64,000 nucleotides of DNA from Planctomycetota bacterium (GTDB lineage Bacteria; Planctomycetota; Planctomycetia; Planctomycetales; Planctomycetaceae), in NCBI GenBank assembly GCA_003388505.1, contig QQVO01000006.1:186001-250000 (forward strand), read 5' to 3'. This document shows, in pieces, positions 24,798 through 36,553 of the stretch. The number at the start of each line of letters is the position of its first letter. The first letter of the stretch is position 1. The position numbers and the translations under genes were made by a program. The notes under the pieces were generated by a model. The model was not told the DNA's origin. It ran no database searches and saw only the letters and a list, made by a program, of their open reading frames with translations.

Positions 24798-24865
24798 TGA
24801 ACTGATCTCTCTGATCGATTCCTGGACGGACCGGTCCGTCTTCCGAAGGCCTCACAGGCCGGCGG

Positions 24866-27841
24866 TCAGTGGTTGAACAGAAACTCGCGGCTGTTGAGCA
24901 GCGCCCAGAAGACGTCCGCGAGCGATTGATCCGGGTCGGCACCTTCGGCGAACAGCGGCGAGAGGGCGGCGTATTCCGCCTCCGTCGGACGGCGCGTCAG
25001 CGTTCGGATATAAAGGTTGTCGATCATCTGCCGCTCGGCTGCGTCAACAGCCGCCTCTGCGGCAGCGATGGCCTGTTGCTGTTCCGGCGTCACCTTGGCG
25101 GCTTCGACGGCCTTGTCGGCGGCGGCTTTTGCGGCAACGGCTTTTTCCTGGGCAGCCTTGTCAGCGGCCGCCACATCGGTCGCGGCCTTCTGAGCGGCCG
25201 CCAGAGCAGTGGCGGTGTCTGCGGCCGCCTGTTGAGCGGCGGCGAGCGCCTGGGCGGCCTGCTCCTGCGCCGTGACCGACGCATTGAGAGCTTCCTGGGC
25301 TGTTTTCAGGAGTTCTGCATCTTCGCCGGCCGCCTTGACGGCCTCCATCTTCGCCGCGACATCCTGATCCGCAGCCGTCTTCGCTGCGGTTGCATCTGTC
25401 ACGGCTTTATCGGCGTTCGCTTTCGCGGCGGTCGCATCGGCCAGTGCTTTGTCGGCAGCGGCCTTGGCCGCCGCTGTCTGTTTGGCTTCCTCGGCGGCTG
25501 TGTTGGACGCGGCGAGAGCCGCATCGGCTGCCGCCTGGCGATCGGCGATTTCTTTCTGGAGCGCCGCAACGGCGGCTCGCTTCTGCGGCACTTCGTGTTG
25601 CTCGTTCAACCGGGCGATGACGCCTCCCTGTTGGATCTTGCCGTTGACGGTGTCACCGTTGAGCAGATGCAGCGCCTGCGACAGTGTTGGCTCCATCTTC
25701 ACTTCACAGGAGCAGGCGGTCTCGCGCGTCGCACGGCCGAAGGTGGTCAGGAAGTAGCTGCTGGTTGTGCCGTCTGCGATCTGGACTGCGCGGGCGCCCA
25801 GAGGCAGTCCGCGGAACTTGTCCTTGGTGTCGGTGACCTGGCTGATGATGTCGAGGACCGACTCCGCCTTGATTCGCCGGATCGTCTGGTGCGCGAAGTT
25901 CAAGTCGTCGGAGGCGTTGCTTTCGTTTCGCTGGGTCGAACGCTGATACGTTTTGGAGAGGCAGATGTCCCGCACCAGCCCCTTGAAGTCGTAGTTCGAT
26001 TCGGTGAGCTTCTGAGCGAGCGCCTCGAGCAATTCGGGGTTCGACGCCGGATTCGAGACGCGAACGTCGTCGACCTCTTCAACGATTCCGATTCCGAAGA
26101 AATGCTGCCACACCCGGTTGGCGAAGTTCGAGGCGAAATACGGATTGTCGGGCGACGCCAGCCACTTGGCGAGCGCTTCGCGCCGGTCCTGTCCGCCCTC
26201 GAGATTGGCCGGTCCGCCTCCGAGGAAGACTGGGGGTGAATTCTGGCCGGTGACGACGTGCTGCACTTCACCGCTGCCGCTGTTAAAGACAATGGTCTCG
26301 CGACTGTCCTCGCCGCGCTTGCGTCCGATTTGTGCAAAGAACGCGGCGAAGCTGTAGTAGTCGTCCTGTGTCCAGCGGTCGAACGGATGGTTGTGACACT
26401 GGGCGCATTGAATCCGCATTCCCATGAAGATCTGGGCGACGTTCTCGGCGACTTTCAGCCGATCGGTCTCGATCTGGTAAAAGTTCGTTTGCGGAACCTT
26501 GAATGTGCCGCCGTTGGCGGACAACAGATCCTGCACCATCTCATTGAGCGGCACGTTGTTGGCGATCTGTTCACTGAGCCACTGGTAGTAGAGCACGATC
26601 GACTTGTAAGAGACCTGGTTGCTGGAGCGCATCATCAGCCACTCGGCCCACTTGGAGACCCAGAGTTCGGTGAACTCTTTTCGCCCGAGCAGTTCGTCGA
26701 TCTTGGCGGTCCGCTTGTTGGGATCGGTGCTGGCCATGAAGGCGTGATATTCTTCGACCGTGGGCAATTCGCCGACGAGATCGATGTTCACCCGGCGGAG
26801 GAATTCTTCGTCCGTGCAGTTTCCGGAAGGATGAATCCGCAGCTTGTTGAGCTTGTCCGCCACGAGTTCATCGATGTAGTTGACCGGCTCGAACGGCTTC
26901 TGTTCGTACTGCAGCCCCTTGGGCAGCACGATGTACTGCGACCCCACGGTGTGCGTCGCGAATCGCGCCATGATGTAGGCCTCGCCCCGCGCACCGGCCG
27001 TGACGATTCCGTCTTCCGAAATCGCCGCGGAGGTCTCGTTGTTGGTGAGAAACAGGGCGAGTTTCGTGACGTCCCGGACGGTGCCGTCCGAGTAGGTGGC
27101 GCGGACGGTGACCCGCTGCGTCTCCCCTTCGCCGTCGAGCACGGCCTGCTTCGGGTAGATATCCATGCTGGTGCAGTAGGCGACGTCGGCGGGATCTTTC
27201 GGCACTCCTGCCGCGATCCATTCCAGCAGCGGACGCCCCTGGTCGGAATCGAGTTCAAACCGTTTTCCGCCGGTGTGCGGCACGGCCCCGATCGCCTTCT
27301 CGACCATCAGACTGGCTTCGGGAACGGCCAGATCGATGCGTCGCCCGGGCTGCTCGCGGGTGATGCGGAAGTAGTCGCCGTCCGCGTCGAATCCGAACAA
27401 CGAGAGATTGAAGCCGTCTTTTCCGCTGGCGGCGCCGTGACAACTGCCCGAGTTGCACCCGGCCTTCATGAAGACCGGCATCACGTCGAGCTTGAAGCTG
27501 ATGGGGCGCGGATCGGCCGCCCGCTCAACTTTGACGGGAATCACCACCGACTGGCCTTCAAACCCGACCGTCAGTTGCGTTTCACCGTCGGCGGCAGGCC
27601 GCAGCAAGTTATTCTCGCGCGTCACCAGAGCTTCATTCGCGAAGGTCCAGCTCGCCTGATCAGTCACGTCGCGGGTGAGTCCGTCGGAATAGACGGCCTG
27701 CACGACCATCGACTGAAAGTCGCGGCTGGTCGTCAGAGCGACATCCGGCGGAGAAACCCGCAATTCGACCAGTTCGGCGGAAAACGCGGGGACAGCGAAG
27801 GCGGCGACTAACACCGAGGAGAGAATCGTCCGGGTTGACAT
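24866..27841 (-). CDS. DUF1549/DUF1553 (PSD1-type) secreted protein with coiled-coil insertion (991 aa)
   Basis: A signal peptide (ILSSVLVAAFAVPAFS) is followed by a BIG2-like Ig domain (DVTDQASWTFANEALVTREN), a cysteine site AGCNSGSCHGAA of the planctomycete type, and a second Ig-like segment. DUF1549 comes next (YIDELVADKLNKLRIHPSGN, then VNIDLVGELPTVEEY, LGRKEFTELWVSKWAEWLMM). DUF1553 has FFGIGIVEEVDDVRVSNPAS and ALHLLNGDTVNGKIQQGGVI. In homologues the next segment is IDNLY..TL.RRPT.AE followed by the C-terminal NSREFLFNH. Here about 175 residues of Ala-rich coiled coil (ALQKEIADRQAAADAALAAS onward) are inserted before residue 940, so DUF1553 is split. The function of the family is unknown; a role in extracellular polymer breakdown has been proposed. 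Confidence 0.88.
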   Translation of the reverse strand: MSTRTILSSVLVAAFAVPAFSAELVELRVSPPDVALTTSRDFQSMVVQAVYSDGLTRDVTDQASWTFANEALVTRENNLLRPAADGETQLTVGFEGQSVVIPVKVERAADPRPISFKLDVMPVFMKAGCNSGSCHGAASGKDGFNLSLFGFDADGDYFRITREQPGRRIDLAVPEASLMVEKAIGAVPHTGGKRFELDSDQGRPLLEWIAAGVPKDPADVAYCTSMDIYPKQAVLDGEGETQRVTVRATYSDGTVRDVTKLALFLTNNETSAAISEDGIVTAGARGEAYIMARFATHTVGSQYIVLPKGLQYEQKPFEPVNYIDELVADKLNKLRIHPSGNCTDEEFLRRVNIDLVGELPTVEEYHAFMASTDPNKRTAKIDELLGRKEFTELWVSKWAEWLMMRSSNQVSYKSIVLYYQWLSEQIANNVPLNEMVQDLLSANGGTFKVPQTNFYQIETDRLKVAENVAQIFMGMRIQCAQCHNHPFDRWTQDDYYSFAAFFAQIGRKRGEDSRETIVFNSGSGEVQHVVTGQNSPPVFLGGGPANLEGGQDRREALAKWLASPDNPYFASNFANRVWQHFFGIGIVEEVDDVRVSNPASNPELLEALAQKLTESNYDFKGLVRDICLSKTYQRSTQRNESNASDDLNFAHQTIRRIKAESVLDIISQVTDTKDKFRGLPLGARAVQIADGTTSSYFLTTFGRATRETACSCEVKMEPTLSQALHLLNGDTVNGKIQQGGVIARLNEQHEVPQKRAAVAALQKEIADRQAAADAALAASNTAAEEAKQTAAAKAAADKALADATAAKANADKAVTDATAAKTAADQDVAAKMEAVKAAGEDAELLKTAQEALNASVTAQEQAAQALAAAQQAAADTATALAAAQKAATDVAAADKAAQEKAVAAKAAADKAVEAAKVTPEQQQAIAAAEAAVDAAERQMIDNLYIRTLTRRPTEAEYAALSPLFAEGADPDQSLADVFWALLNSREFLFNH
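25025..25560 (-). repeat. Ala-rich coiled-coil module, copy 2 (inserted in the DUF1553 domain)
   Basis: This is the second copy of the module. It lies between the segments GGVIARLNEQHEVPQKRAAV and MIDNLYIRTLTRRPTEAEYA of the DUF1553 region, which are adjacent in the homologues I know. The insert keeps frame, and both flanks look intact. Direction of copying between the two genes cannot be decided from one genome. Confidence 0.8.
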
Positions 27842-27926
27842 CGCTCAGATTCCTCAACACTTAAGAGTCAGTTGGTTCTTCGTGGCTCTCGCCTGAGAGC
27901 TTGTATGCACCGTCTGCGAGTCGGAG

Positions 27927-30401
27927 TTACTCGCCGGCGGCGGCCGCTTGACGCTTTTCCTTCGCCTGCAGCCGGAGCTGTTCCAAGCGGGAGAGCGGCT
28001 TGGGTTTCGGTTGTTCTTCAGCAGCCGGCATCGGCTCCGGTTCTGGCATCGGTGCCGGCTTGACCGGTTCGGGCGGAGGCGGATCGACCCGCAGTCGCCC
28101 GGTGCCGAGATTATGCAGGATCGTCTCTCCCGCTTCCGGAATCAGAACCTGGCAGAAGAGATTCTGGTTATCGCTGACCGGTGCGTTCTCGGCGGCTTTG
28201 ACCAGGAACGTGAGGTCGGCCGAATCCTTGGTCATCGTCAAGGGCTCGGCCGTCGTGTTGGCCGGGAGACCGAGCAACGTCACCTGCGCCTCGCCCTCAA
28301 AGTCCTTCCGCTTCGTCACGGTGACCAGCAGCGGCGCTTCTTTCGCCTGTTCAACGGCGGCCTGAGCAAAGGTAAACGTGACGTACTGCTCTTCGACCGT
28401 CAGGGGAACGAACGGAGTGCAACTTTCGACAGTCCCTCCGGCGTGGGCCGCGAACGCGCGGACGGCGAACATCGTCGTTTGCACGGGAGCGTTGCCCGCG
28501 GCGTTGAAGGGAATCAAGGCCTCCGTCTGACCCTCTGCAATCGCCACGGAGCCGCTCGAATTGCAGCCCGGCGGGTTCTGCAGGACGCGGAGGTTGATGG
28601 GCGCGGTGAACCCTTCGTCCCGTTCGCAGACGACCTTGATGTTCATCGACCCGCCCCGCACAAGCGGGACCTTCGGCGGTTCGACCCAGACCTTGAAGGG
28701 GGCTTTCTCAGCGACGACAACCGCCACTCGCGTCTGCGGTTCGGTCCAGACCGTGGAATTGTTCGGACCGCGAACCTTGAGCAGCGTCTGCGTCAGCGGC
28801 CCTTCCACAGAAAGGTCCGGCTGATTCGGATCGTTGAGGTACGTCGTAATGTTCGAATAGCGGCCGGCGACCGGAGCGTCGGGCGTGGCGTAGAACACAA
28901 CCGGCATCTGACCGCCGCCGCGCCACCCTTCCGGACACTCAATGCTCACCCCGGCGGGGAGATCATCGCTCTTGAACGCGACCGGTCCGCCGACGTCGGC
29001 GCGGGCGACATTCACGATCACGCCCTGCCCGCCTCCCTGGGGGACGACGATGTCGGGCTGGACGTAACGGGCGACGTCAAGCGTTGCGGCGGTAATTTTG
29101 GGAACGACCGGCGTGACCTCAACGCGGTAGGTGTATTCCGGTCCCCCGTTGTTCAAATGGTCACGCACTTCCAACAGGTATTCCCCATCGGCAGGCACCT
29201 GAAACCGGATGTAGCTGTCAGGCCCCCGGCTGTCGTCGTTGCCGCTGATTCGCCCGCCCTGCGCATTGCAAATGTAGAGCACCGGATCGAGCGCCGAACG
29301 AATCCTGCGGGCGTACATCTCCAGTTCGAAAACCTGCCCCTGGGCGGCCGTAAATTTGAAATAGTCGACGTCGCCCGGTTCTGCGAGCACGCCGTTGAAG
29401 GCGGCCGGCGCGGGGCCGGGAGTGGGCTGGTCGGCCGCGTTGTTCGGCTCCTGCTCAATCACGTTGTCGAGGTCATTGATCCGAAACACCATGGGCGAGG
29501 GCGCGATTCCGAAATCGTCCGTCACGTCCAGGCCGAACTCTTCAGGAACGTCGGTGGGCAGCGTAACCTGCCGCTGGAATTCCCCGTTCACGTCCCCCAG
29601 GAAAGTGACGGTCAGCGTTTCGCCCGGTTTGCCCCCGGCGGGCACGACGCCTTGCGGCCGCGGAAACTGTCCGATGCTAAGCAAATAGTAGGCCCGGCCG
29701 TCTCCGAGGTACGAAGCGTCGCGAATCTGCACGTAGTATTTCCCGTCTTCGGGAACGATGATCGAAGCGACAGCGTCGTTCCAGACGAGGGCGGTGTCGT
29801 CGCTGGCCGCCAATTCGAACCGTTCCTCATTGAGAATGGCGACGTACGGATCGAAGAAGTTGCCGCTCGATGAGTATCCGAGCCTGAGCCCGAACACTTC
29901 AGCCGTCAGCCGTTCCCCGGCCTTACACTCGACGACGTAGTAGTCGACGTCCTCGTTGTCGACCCGCCCGTGGACGGTCGAATTGTTGGCGATGACCTGA
30001 GGCTGCTCGAAATCAGTGTTTGGCTCGGCCTCTTCGACAACCGGCAACGCGCCGACGCGGAAGGATTGCAGGTCCGAGAGGCCGGTGCGGGTGCGGATCC
30101 GCATTCGCTGCGCTCCCAGCGGGCAGTCGGCCGCAATCCGGAATTTCACGAGCACCTGGCTCGGGCGCTGGTTTTCATCTTCGGGATGCGTGAGGCTCAC
30201 AACCTCCATTCCGGAGTCGTACAGGAGAACCTCTTCGGCATCCTGAAGATTGCTGCCGTACAGGACGACATCCACTTCGGTCCCCCGCTGTCCGCCGTGC
30301 GGCAGAATGTTCGTAAACCGCGGGCTGGCTGCCTGGGCAGCGGCGGGCAGAAGTAGTGCGAGAGTCACAGCCAGTAGACGGGCGCGAGCAGCGATTCGCA
30401 T
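27927..30401 (-). CDS. Secreted multi-domain protein with PPC (pre-peptidase C-terminal) domains (824 aa)
   Basis: A signal peptide (ARLLAVTLALLLPAAAQA, then ASPRF) leads to an IPT/Ig-like N-terminal domain (LPHGGQRGTEVDVVLYGSNL). Two PPC domains follow: EAEPNTDFEQPQVIANNSTV then GRVDNEDVDYYVVECKAGER, and EQEPNNAADQPTPGPAPAAF then GVLAEPGDVDYFKFTAAQGQ, each showing the E.EPN....A......G.....DVD.F pattern. The rest is beta-rich with repeated Ig-like units. The tail is a Pro/Glu-rich linker (EPVKPAPMPEPEPMPAAEEQ) and a basic coiled coil. It is the second gene of the secreted cluster, 285 bases after the DUF1501 gene. Planctomycete clusters regularly pair this protein with DUF1501 and DUF1549/1553 proteins; the joint task is not known. 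Confidence 0.82.
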   Translation of the reverse strand: MRIAARARLLAVTLALLLPAAAQAASPRFTNILPHGGQRGTEVDVVLYGSNLQDAEEVLLYDSGMEVVSLTHPEDENQRPSQVLVKFRIAADCPLGAQRMRIRTRTGLSDLQSFRVGALPVVEEAEPNTDFEQPQVIANNSTVHGRVDNEDVDYYVVECKAGERLTAEVFGLRLGYSSSGNFFDPYVAILNEERFELAASDDTALVWNDAVASIIVPEDGKYYVQIRDASYLGDGRAYYLLSIGQFPRPQGVVPAGGKPGETLTVTFLGDVNGEFQRQVTLPTDVPEEFGLDVTDDFGIAPSPMVFRINDLDNVIEQEPNNAADQPTPGPAPAAFNGVLAEPGDVDYFKFTAAQGQVFELEMYARRIRSALDPVLYICNAQGGRISGNDDSRGPDSYIRFQVPADGEYLLEVRDHLNNGGPEYTYRVEVTPVVPKITAATLDVARYVQPDIVVPQGGGQGVIVNVARADVGGPVAFKSDDLPAGVSIECPEGWRGGGQMPVVFYATPDAPVAGRYSNITTYLNDPNQPDLSVEGPLTQTLLKVRGPNNSTVWTEPQTRVAVVVAEKAPFKVWVEPPKVPLVRGGSMNIKVVCERDEGFTAPINLRVLQNPPGCNSSGSVAIAEGQTEALIPFNAAGNAPVQTTMFAVRAFAAHAGGTVESCTPFVPLTVEEQYVTFTFAQAAVEQAKEAPLLVTVTKRKDFEGEAQVTLLGLPANTTAEPLTMTKDSADLTFLVKAAENAPVSDNQNLFCQVLIPEAGETILHNLGTGRLRVDPPPPEPVKPAPMPEPEPMPAAEEQPKPKPLSRLEQLRLQAKEKRQAAAAGE

Positions 30402-30686
30402 CGCGATCCTCCCTCGAAGTCGATTGTCGATGACAATTGCCCGGCTGGCGGCGGGTCAGGATATGCCGGGCGGTGGGGCGTAAACTTACAATCAGCCGGC
30501 CAGGTCGGTCGTATTTCGACGCGGCCGGCCTTGCATGCGACCAGGAATCTTCAAACCACACGGATGGGCCGGGACGTCAATCCCGACCCAATCCGCCCGG
30601 TTTAATCGTTCAGTCTCTTCTGCCGTCCCGAAGCGTGCCGATCTGACCGCCTGTCCGCGCGGTGAGATCGCCCCTCGGGGCGGCCC

Positions 30687-32015
30687 TCAGGCGAGCATGT
30701 CCTTGCGGACATTTCCGCCGTTGACAATCTCAATCGGCCGGTCGCCCGGCGCCATCAGTTCCTTGTCAGCCACGATGCCGAGGCAGTGATAAACCGTCGT
30801 GAAGAGATCCTCGACGCCGATCGGATTCTCTTCCGGCTCGCTGGCCGTCGCATTGGACGAACCGTACACGATCCCCGGCTTGATGCCGCCGCCGGCGAGC
30901 ACCACGCTGAAGACCTTCGGCCAGTGGTCCCGGCCGGCGGTTCCGTTGATTTTCGGCGTGCGGCCGAATTCGGAGGAGACCATGACGAGCGTATTCTGCA
31001 ACAGGCCGCGCTCTTCAAGGTCGGTAATGAGCCGGTGATAGGCCTGATCGAAGGCGGGCATCTGATTGCGGAACCCGCCGACGATGTTGTCGTGCATGTC
31101 CCAACCGCCGTAGGTCAGGTTCACGAGCCGGACACCCGACTCAACAAGTCGCCGGGCGAGCAGCATCCGGGCGCCGGCGGTGTTGCGACCGTACTGATCG
31201 CGCAGTTCAGCCGGCTCCTGCTCAAGGTCGAACGCCAGGCGGGCTTCCGGGGAGCTGATGAGCGAGTAGGCGCTCTCGTAGAAGCTGTTCATCGCGTTGA
31301 TGTTGTCCGACTGCTCCTTCGCGAGGAAGTGAGCGTTCACGGCCTCCAGGGCCGACCGCCGGGTCGCGAAGCGGCTGTCATCGACACCGCCCGGCAAATC
31401 GAGGTCGCGAACCTTGAACCCGTTCCCGGCCGGATCGCTGCCGAGCGAAAACGGAGCGAACGCCGAACTCAGGTAGCCGGAACCGGCGAACGTGTTGGGC
31501 TGATTCGGGATACAGACGTACGGCGGCAGGTTGTTGCGGCTGCCGTATTCGTGACTGATCACCGAGCCAATGGAGGGGAACTGCAGCGCCGGACTGGGAC
31601 GATAACCGGTGAACATGTTGTGCGTCCCACGCTCGTGCGCGGCTTCGCCGTGCGTCATCGAGCGGATCACGCAGAGCCGGTCGGCGATGCTCGCCGTCTT
31701 CGCCAACGTGTCGCCGAACTGCACACCGGCCATGTTCGTGTTCACGCGGCCCATTTCGCCGCGATACTCGATCGGAGCATACGGCTTGGGATCGAAGGAC
31801 TCCTGATGAGCCATGCCGCCCGGCAGGTAAATGTGAATAATCGACTGCGCGGTTCCCTCAAAGTTCTCATAGTCCTTGAGTTCCGCCATGGCGCGACGCG
31901 CCAGAAGTTCCGGCAGGGTCAGGCTGGTTCCGGCCAGCATGCCGATCTGAAGGAACCCGCGGCGAGACAACTGCCGGAAATGGTGCGGTGAACAACCGTG
32001 GCCACGCTGTGACAT
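30687..32015 (-). CDS. Tat-exported DUF1501 protein (442 aa)
   Basis: DUF1501 proteins are of the alkaline-phosphatase/sulfatase superfamily fold and are very abundant in planctomycetes; the reaction is unproven. The ATG at 32015 follows AGGAGA at a good distance and gives a twin-arginine signal, SRRGFLQIGMLAGTSLTLPE. Conserved segments are IHIYLPGGMAHQESFDPKPY, VIRSMTHGEAAHERGTHNMF, NLTYGGWDMHDNIVGGFRNQ, VMVSSEFGRTPKINGTAGRD plus HWPKVFSVVLAGGG. The GGWDxH and EFGRTP motifs are the usual signature. An in-frame start at 32084 overlaps the upstream repeats and is not preferred. It is the first gene of the cluster. Confidence 0.9.
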   Translation of the reverse strand: MSQRGHGCSPHHFRQLSRRGFLQIGMLAGTSLTLPELLARRAMAELKDYENFEGTAQSIIHIYLPGGMAHQESFDPKPYAPIEYRGEMGRVNTNMAGVQFGDTLAKTASIADRLCVIRSMTHGEAAHERGTHNMFTGYRPSPALQFPSIGSVISHEYGSRNNLPPYVCIPNQPNTFAGSGYLSSAFAPFSLGSDPAGNGFKVRDLDLPGGVDDSRFATRRSALEAVNAHFLAKEQSDNINAMNSFYESAYSLISSPEARLAFDLEQEPAELRDQYGRNTAGARMLLARRLVESGVRLVNLTYGGWDMHDNIVGGFRNQMPAFDQAYHRLITDLEERGLLQNTLVMVSSEFGRTPKINGTAGRDHWPKVFSVVLAGGGIKPGIVYGSSNATASEPEENPIGVEDLFTTVYHCLGIVADKELMAPGDRPIEIVNGGNVRKDMLA

Positions 32016-32535
32016 TGCAATCTTCTCCTGAGCATCGGGGGTGGGTCGCTGTCGACTCACGGCACCGTCACTGTGCGAGCACAATCAATCCACTGTGCGG
32101 GCACATACAGTTCACTGTGTGACAAGTCGCTGCGTGAGTTTCGGCGTTCGATCTTGAACCGAGTCCCTGTGCTGCTGGGACCGATCCTTCACGGTGGGGA
32201 AATCGGGCAGGTCTTACGCGGCCGGGACGTCACACGGACCCGGCGGTGGGGGGTGATTCCCTGCATCTGCGAACTTTGCGCAGGATACACCAGAACCATT
32301 ATGTATGACGGTACAGTGGTGAGGATCGAATTGTCAAGGATTCACCCCCTTCAGCGCCGTATTTTTCACAAGTGGCGCAGACCGACCATAGGGGATTTTC
32401 CCAAGAGACGGGTCAGGCGGGCGCAACATTCGGATCCTGACAGGTTCACCCGCTCCGACCGGGGCGCCGGCGAGAACCCGAGGCCGGATCATTCACCACG
32501 GAGACCCAGCGCGGGCGTCGCACGCAACCCAACCA
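32016..32535. other. Intergenic region with operator-like repeats
   Basis: About 520 bases between the DUF1501 gene and family B repeats. Near its left end are three direct repeats (entered separately). The stretch about 32280-32350 is AT-richer than its surroundings (ttatgtatgacggtacagtg) and could hold a promoter, but no -35/-10 pair is compelling. A short open frame runs through it without any domain, so I do not call a gene. Confidence 0.4.
32069..32119 (-). promoter_or_regulatory. Three direct repeats spaced 22 bp upstream of the DUF1501 gene
   Basis: CACTGTG occurs at 32069-32075, 32091-32097 and 32113-32119, exactly 22 bases apart. The first two extend to CACTGTGCGRGCACA, which itself contains the imperfect palindrome TGTGCGAGCACA. 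Spacing of two helical turns puts the sites on one face of the DNA, as for a cooperative activator or repressor. They lie about 54-104 bases before the DUF1501 start, where operators usually sit. Confidence 0.5.
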
Positions 32536-32620
32536 CGTAGCGCACGCAGCCTTGCGTGCGTCCCGCTGATCGCAGAGGCGGTTGACGCACGCTGGCAGCG
32601 TGCGCTACGAATAATCCGGG

Positions 32621-32624
<4 letters not shown>
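32536..32624. repeat. Dispersed palindromic repeat doublet, family B
   Basis: Two hairpins are inverted relative to each other: GTAGCGCACGCAGCCTTGCG at about 32537 and GCAGCGTGCGCTACGAATAA at about 32595. The right part (about 32577-32624) matches 8361-8405 closely. As at 8402, the last bases (CTA) form the TAG stop codon of the gene on the minus strand. Confidence 0.75.
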
Positions 32625-35240
<2,616 letters not shown>

Positions 35241-35331
35241 TCCTTCCCCCTTCTTGCTCCTCAACGTGTCGTCAGCATTAGTTCATTGAATACCGTACTG
35301 TCCGTTCGCGTGCCTTCTTGCGGCATCGTGA

Positions 35332-36291
35332 TCAGCAACATTCCTTCGCCGAGCCGACGGCGGGCCGCGCGTCGATCTTCCGCTTCAATCTGTTCGCCAG
35401 CAGGATATGGGTTTCCACGTCCATCTTCTCGGCCCGCTGCTGAGGGTCCAGCCCCAGCTCTTCGAGAATGCGGTCGATGCCGGCACGATCCAGATCGGCC
35501 CGGTAGAGTCCATAGAGCACGCGCCGCAACAACTTGCGACGCAGGTTGAACACGCCTCGTACGTAGGTCTGAAACAACGCGCGATCTTCAATCCGGGCTC
35601 TGCGAGTGTGGTCGAGCGTGATTCGCATGACGGCCGAGTTGACCTGGGGACGCGGCCAGAACACGTTCGGCGGCAGCTTCTTCAACAGTTTGACCCGACA
35701 TTGCGACTGCACCCAGACGGACAGCGCGCCGAAATTTCCTGTGCCGGGCTTCGCCGCCAGCCGCCGGCCCAATTCGTATTGCACCGTCACGATCATGCGG
35801 GTCCAGGGCAAATCGCTCGCGATCAGATTCGAGATCACCGGCGTCGCAATGTTGTAGGGGAGGTTGGCCACCAGTTTCAGTGCGGCGTCTGCCTCGCCCG
35901 TTTCTGCCAGCGCCGTCTCGAGGGCCTCGACGATTCGCGGCGAGAGGCGGTTCTTGTTCTTGAGCGCGTCGCATCGCAGCAGCGTGACATTGTCGCGTCC
36001 TGCCAGCGCCGACTCGGCCAGTTCGTACACGCGGCGGTCGTACTCCACAGAGACCACCCGGCCGGCCGACTCCGCCAGAGACATCGTCAATCCGCCGGTC
36101 CCCGCCCCGACCTCGAGCACGACGTCCCGCTGCGACAGTTCCGCCTGTTCGACGATCGAATCGATCAGATTCAGATCGATCAGAAAGTTCTGCCCGAGGT
36201 CGCCGCGCGGATGAAATCCCCGCTGCTCGAAGAGCTGCATGAGGTAGGACCGGGTCTGGCGTTGAGAGTCGTTCACCGCGAAAAATCGCAC
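35332..36291 (-). CDS. rsmA: 16S rRNA dimethyladenosine transferase RsmA (319 aa)
   Basis: RsmA (KsgA) dimethylates two adjacent adenines in helix 45 of 16S rRNA, late in small-subunit assembly. The SAM-binding motif is VLEVGAGTGGLTMSLAESAG, preceded by DLGQNFLIDLNLIDSIV. The catalytic NLPYN starts near residue 143. The C-terminal domain shows FWPRPQVNSAVMRI and the helical region ending VETHILLANRLKRK. It is somewhat longer than the usual 270 residues because of an N-terminal extension and a lysine/arginine-rich tail. The start at 36291 is the longest frame and lacks a strong ribosome site; the ATG at residue 18 (MQLFEQRGFHP) is possible. It is 91 bases upstream of guaB. Confidence 0.93.
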   Translation of the reverse strand: MRFFAVNDSQRQTRSYLMQLFEQRGFHPRGDLGQNFLIDLNLIDSIVEQAELSQRDVVLEVGAGTGGLTMSLAESAGRVVSVEYDRRVYELAESALAGRDNVTLLRCDALKNKNRLSPRIVEALETALAETGEADAALKLVANLPYNIATPVISNLIASDLPWTRMIVTVQYELGRRLAAKPGTGNFGALSVWVQSQCRVKLLKKLPPNVFWPRPQVNSAVMRITLDHTRRARIEDRALFQTYVRGVFNLRRKLLRRVLYGLYRADLDRAGIDRILEELGLDPQQRAEKMDVETHILLANRLKRKIDARPAVGSAKECC

Positions 36292-36553
36292 GTCGTTGTC
36301 GTGGTTGCAGAAGCTGCGACGAGGTTCGCGCTTCGCAGAACTGTGTTTGTGCTGAGGGGGCAGGTTGGCTGGAGTTCGTCATCTCCGGCGAAGTGGCGGG
36401 TCGAGAGCCGAGAGTCAAGGGACACAAATCGTTGACGCGTCGTTGGTCAGGTCTCTGGACTCTTGACTCTCAGCCCTCAGCTCATTTTCGGTCATGCCTC
36501 TGCGAATCAAGAACGGATCGTTCCCAGGACCACATACCGAACTGCAGAGCGCT
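36292..36553. other. Intergenic region with short inverted repeat
   Basis: Between rsmA and ribE. GAGAGCCGAGAGTCAAGG (about 36403-36420) is the near reverse complement of CTTGACTCTCAGCCCTC (about 36463-36479), with a copy of the tcaggtctctggactcttga sequence between them. This looks like a small repeat unit related to the element at 7619. Otherwise nothing is visible. Confidence 0.45.

Noticed and set aside
32069-32119. A short CRISPR array
   Set aside because: Three units of 7-15 bases at 22-base spacing with no long repeat or spacer and no cas genes; an operator array fits better.
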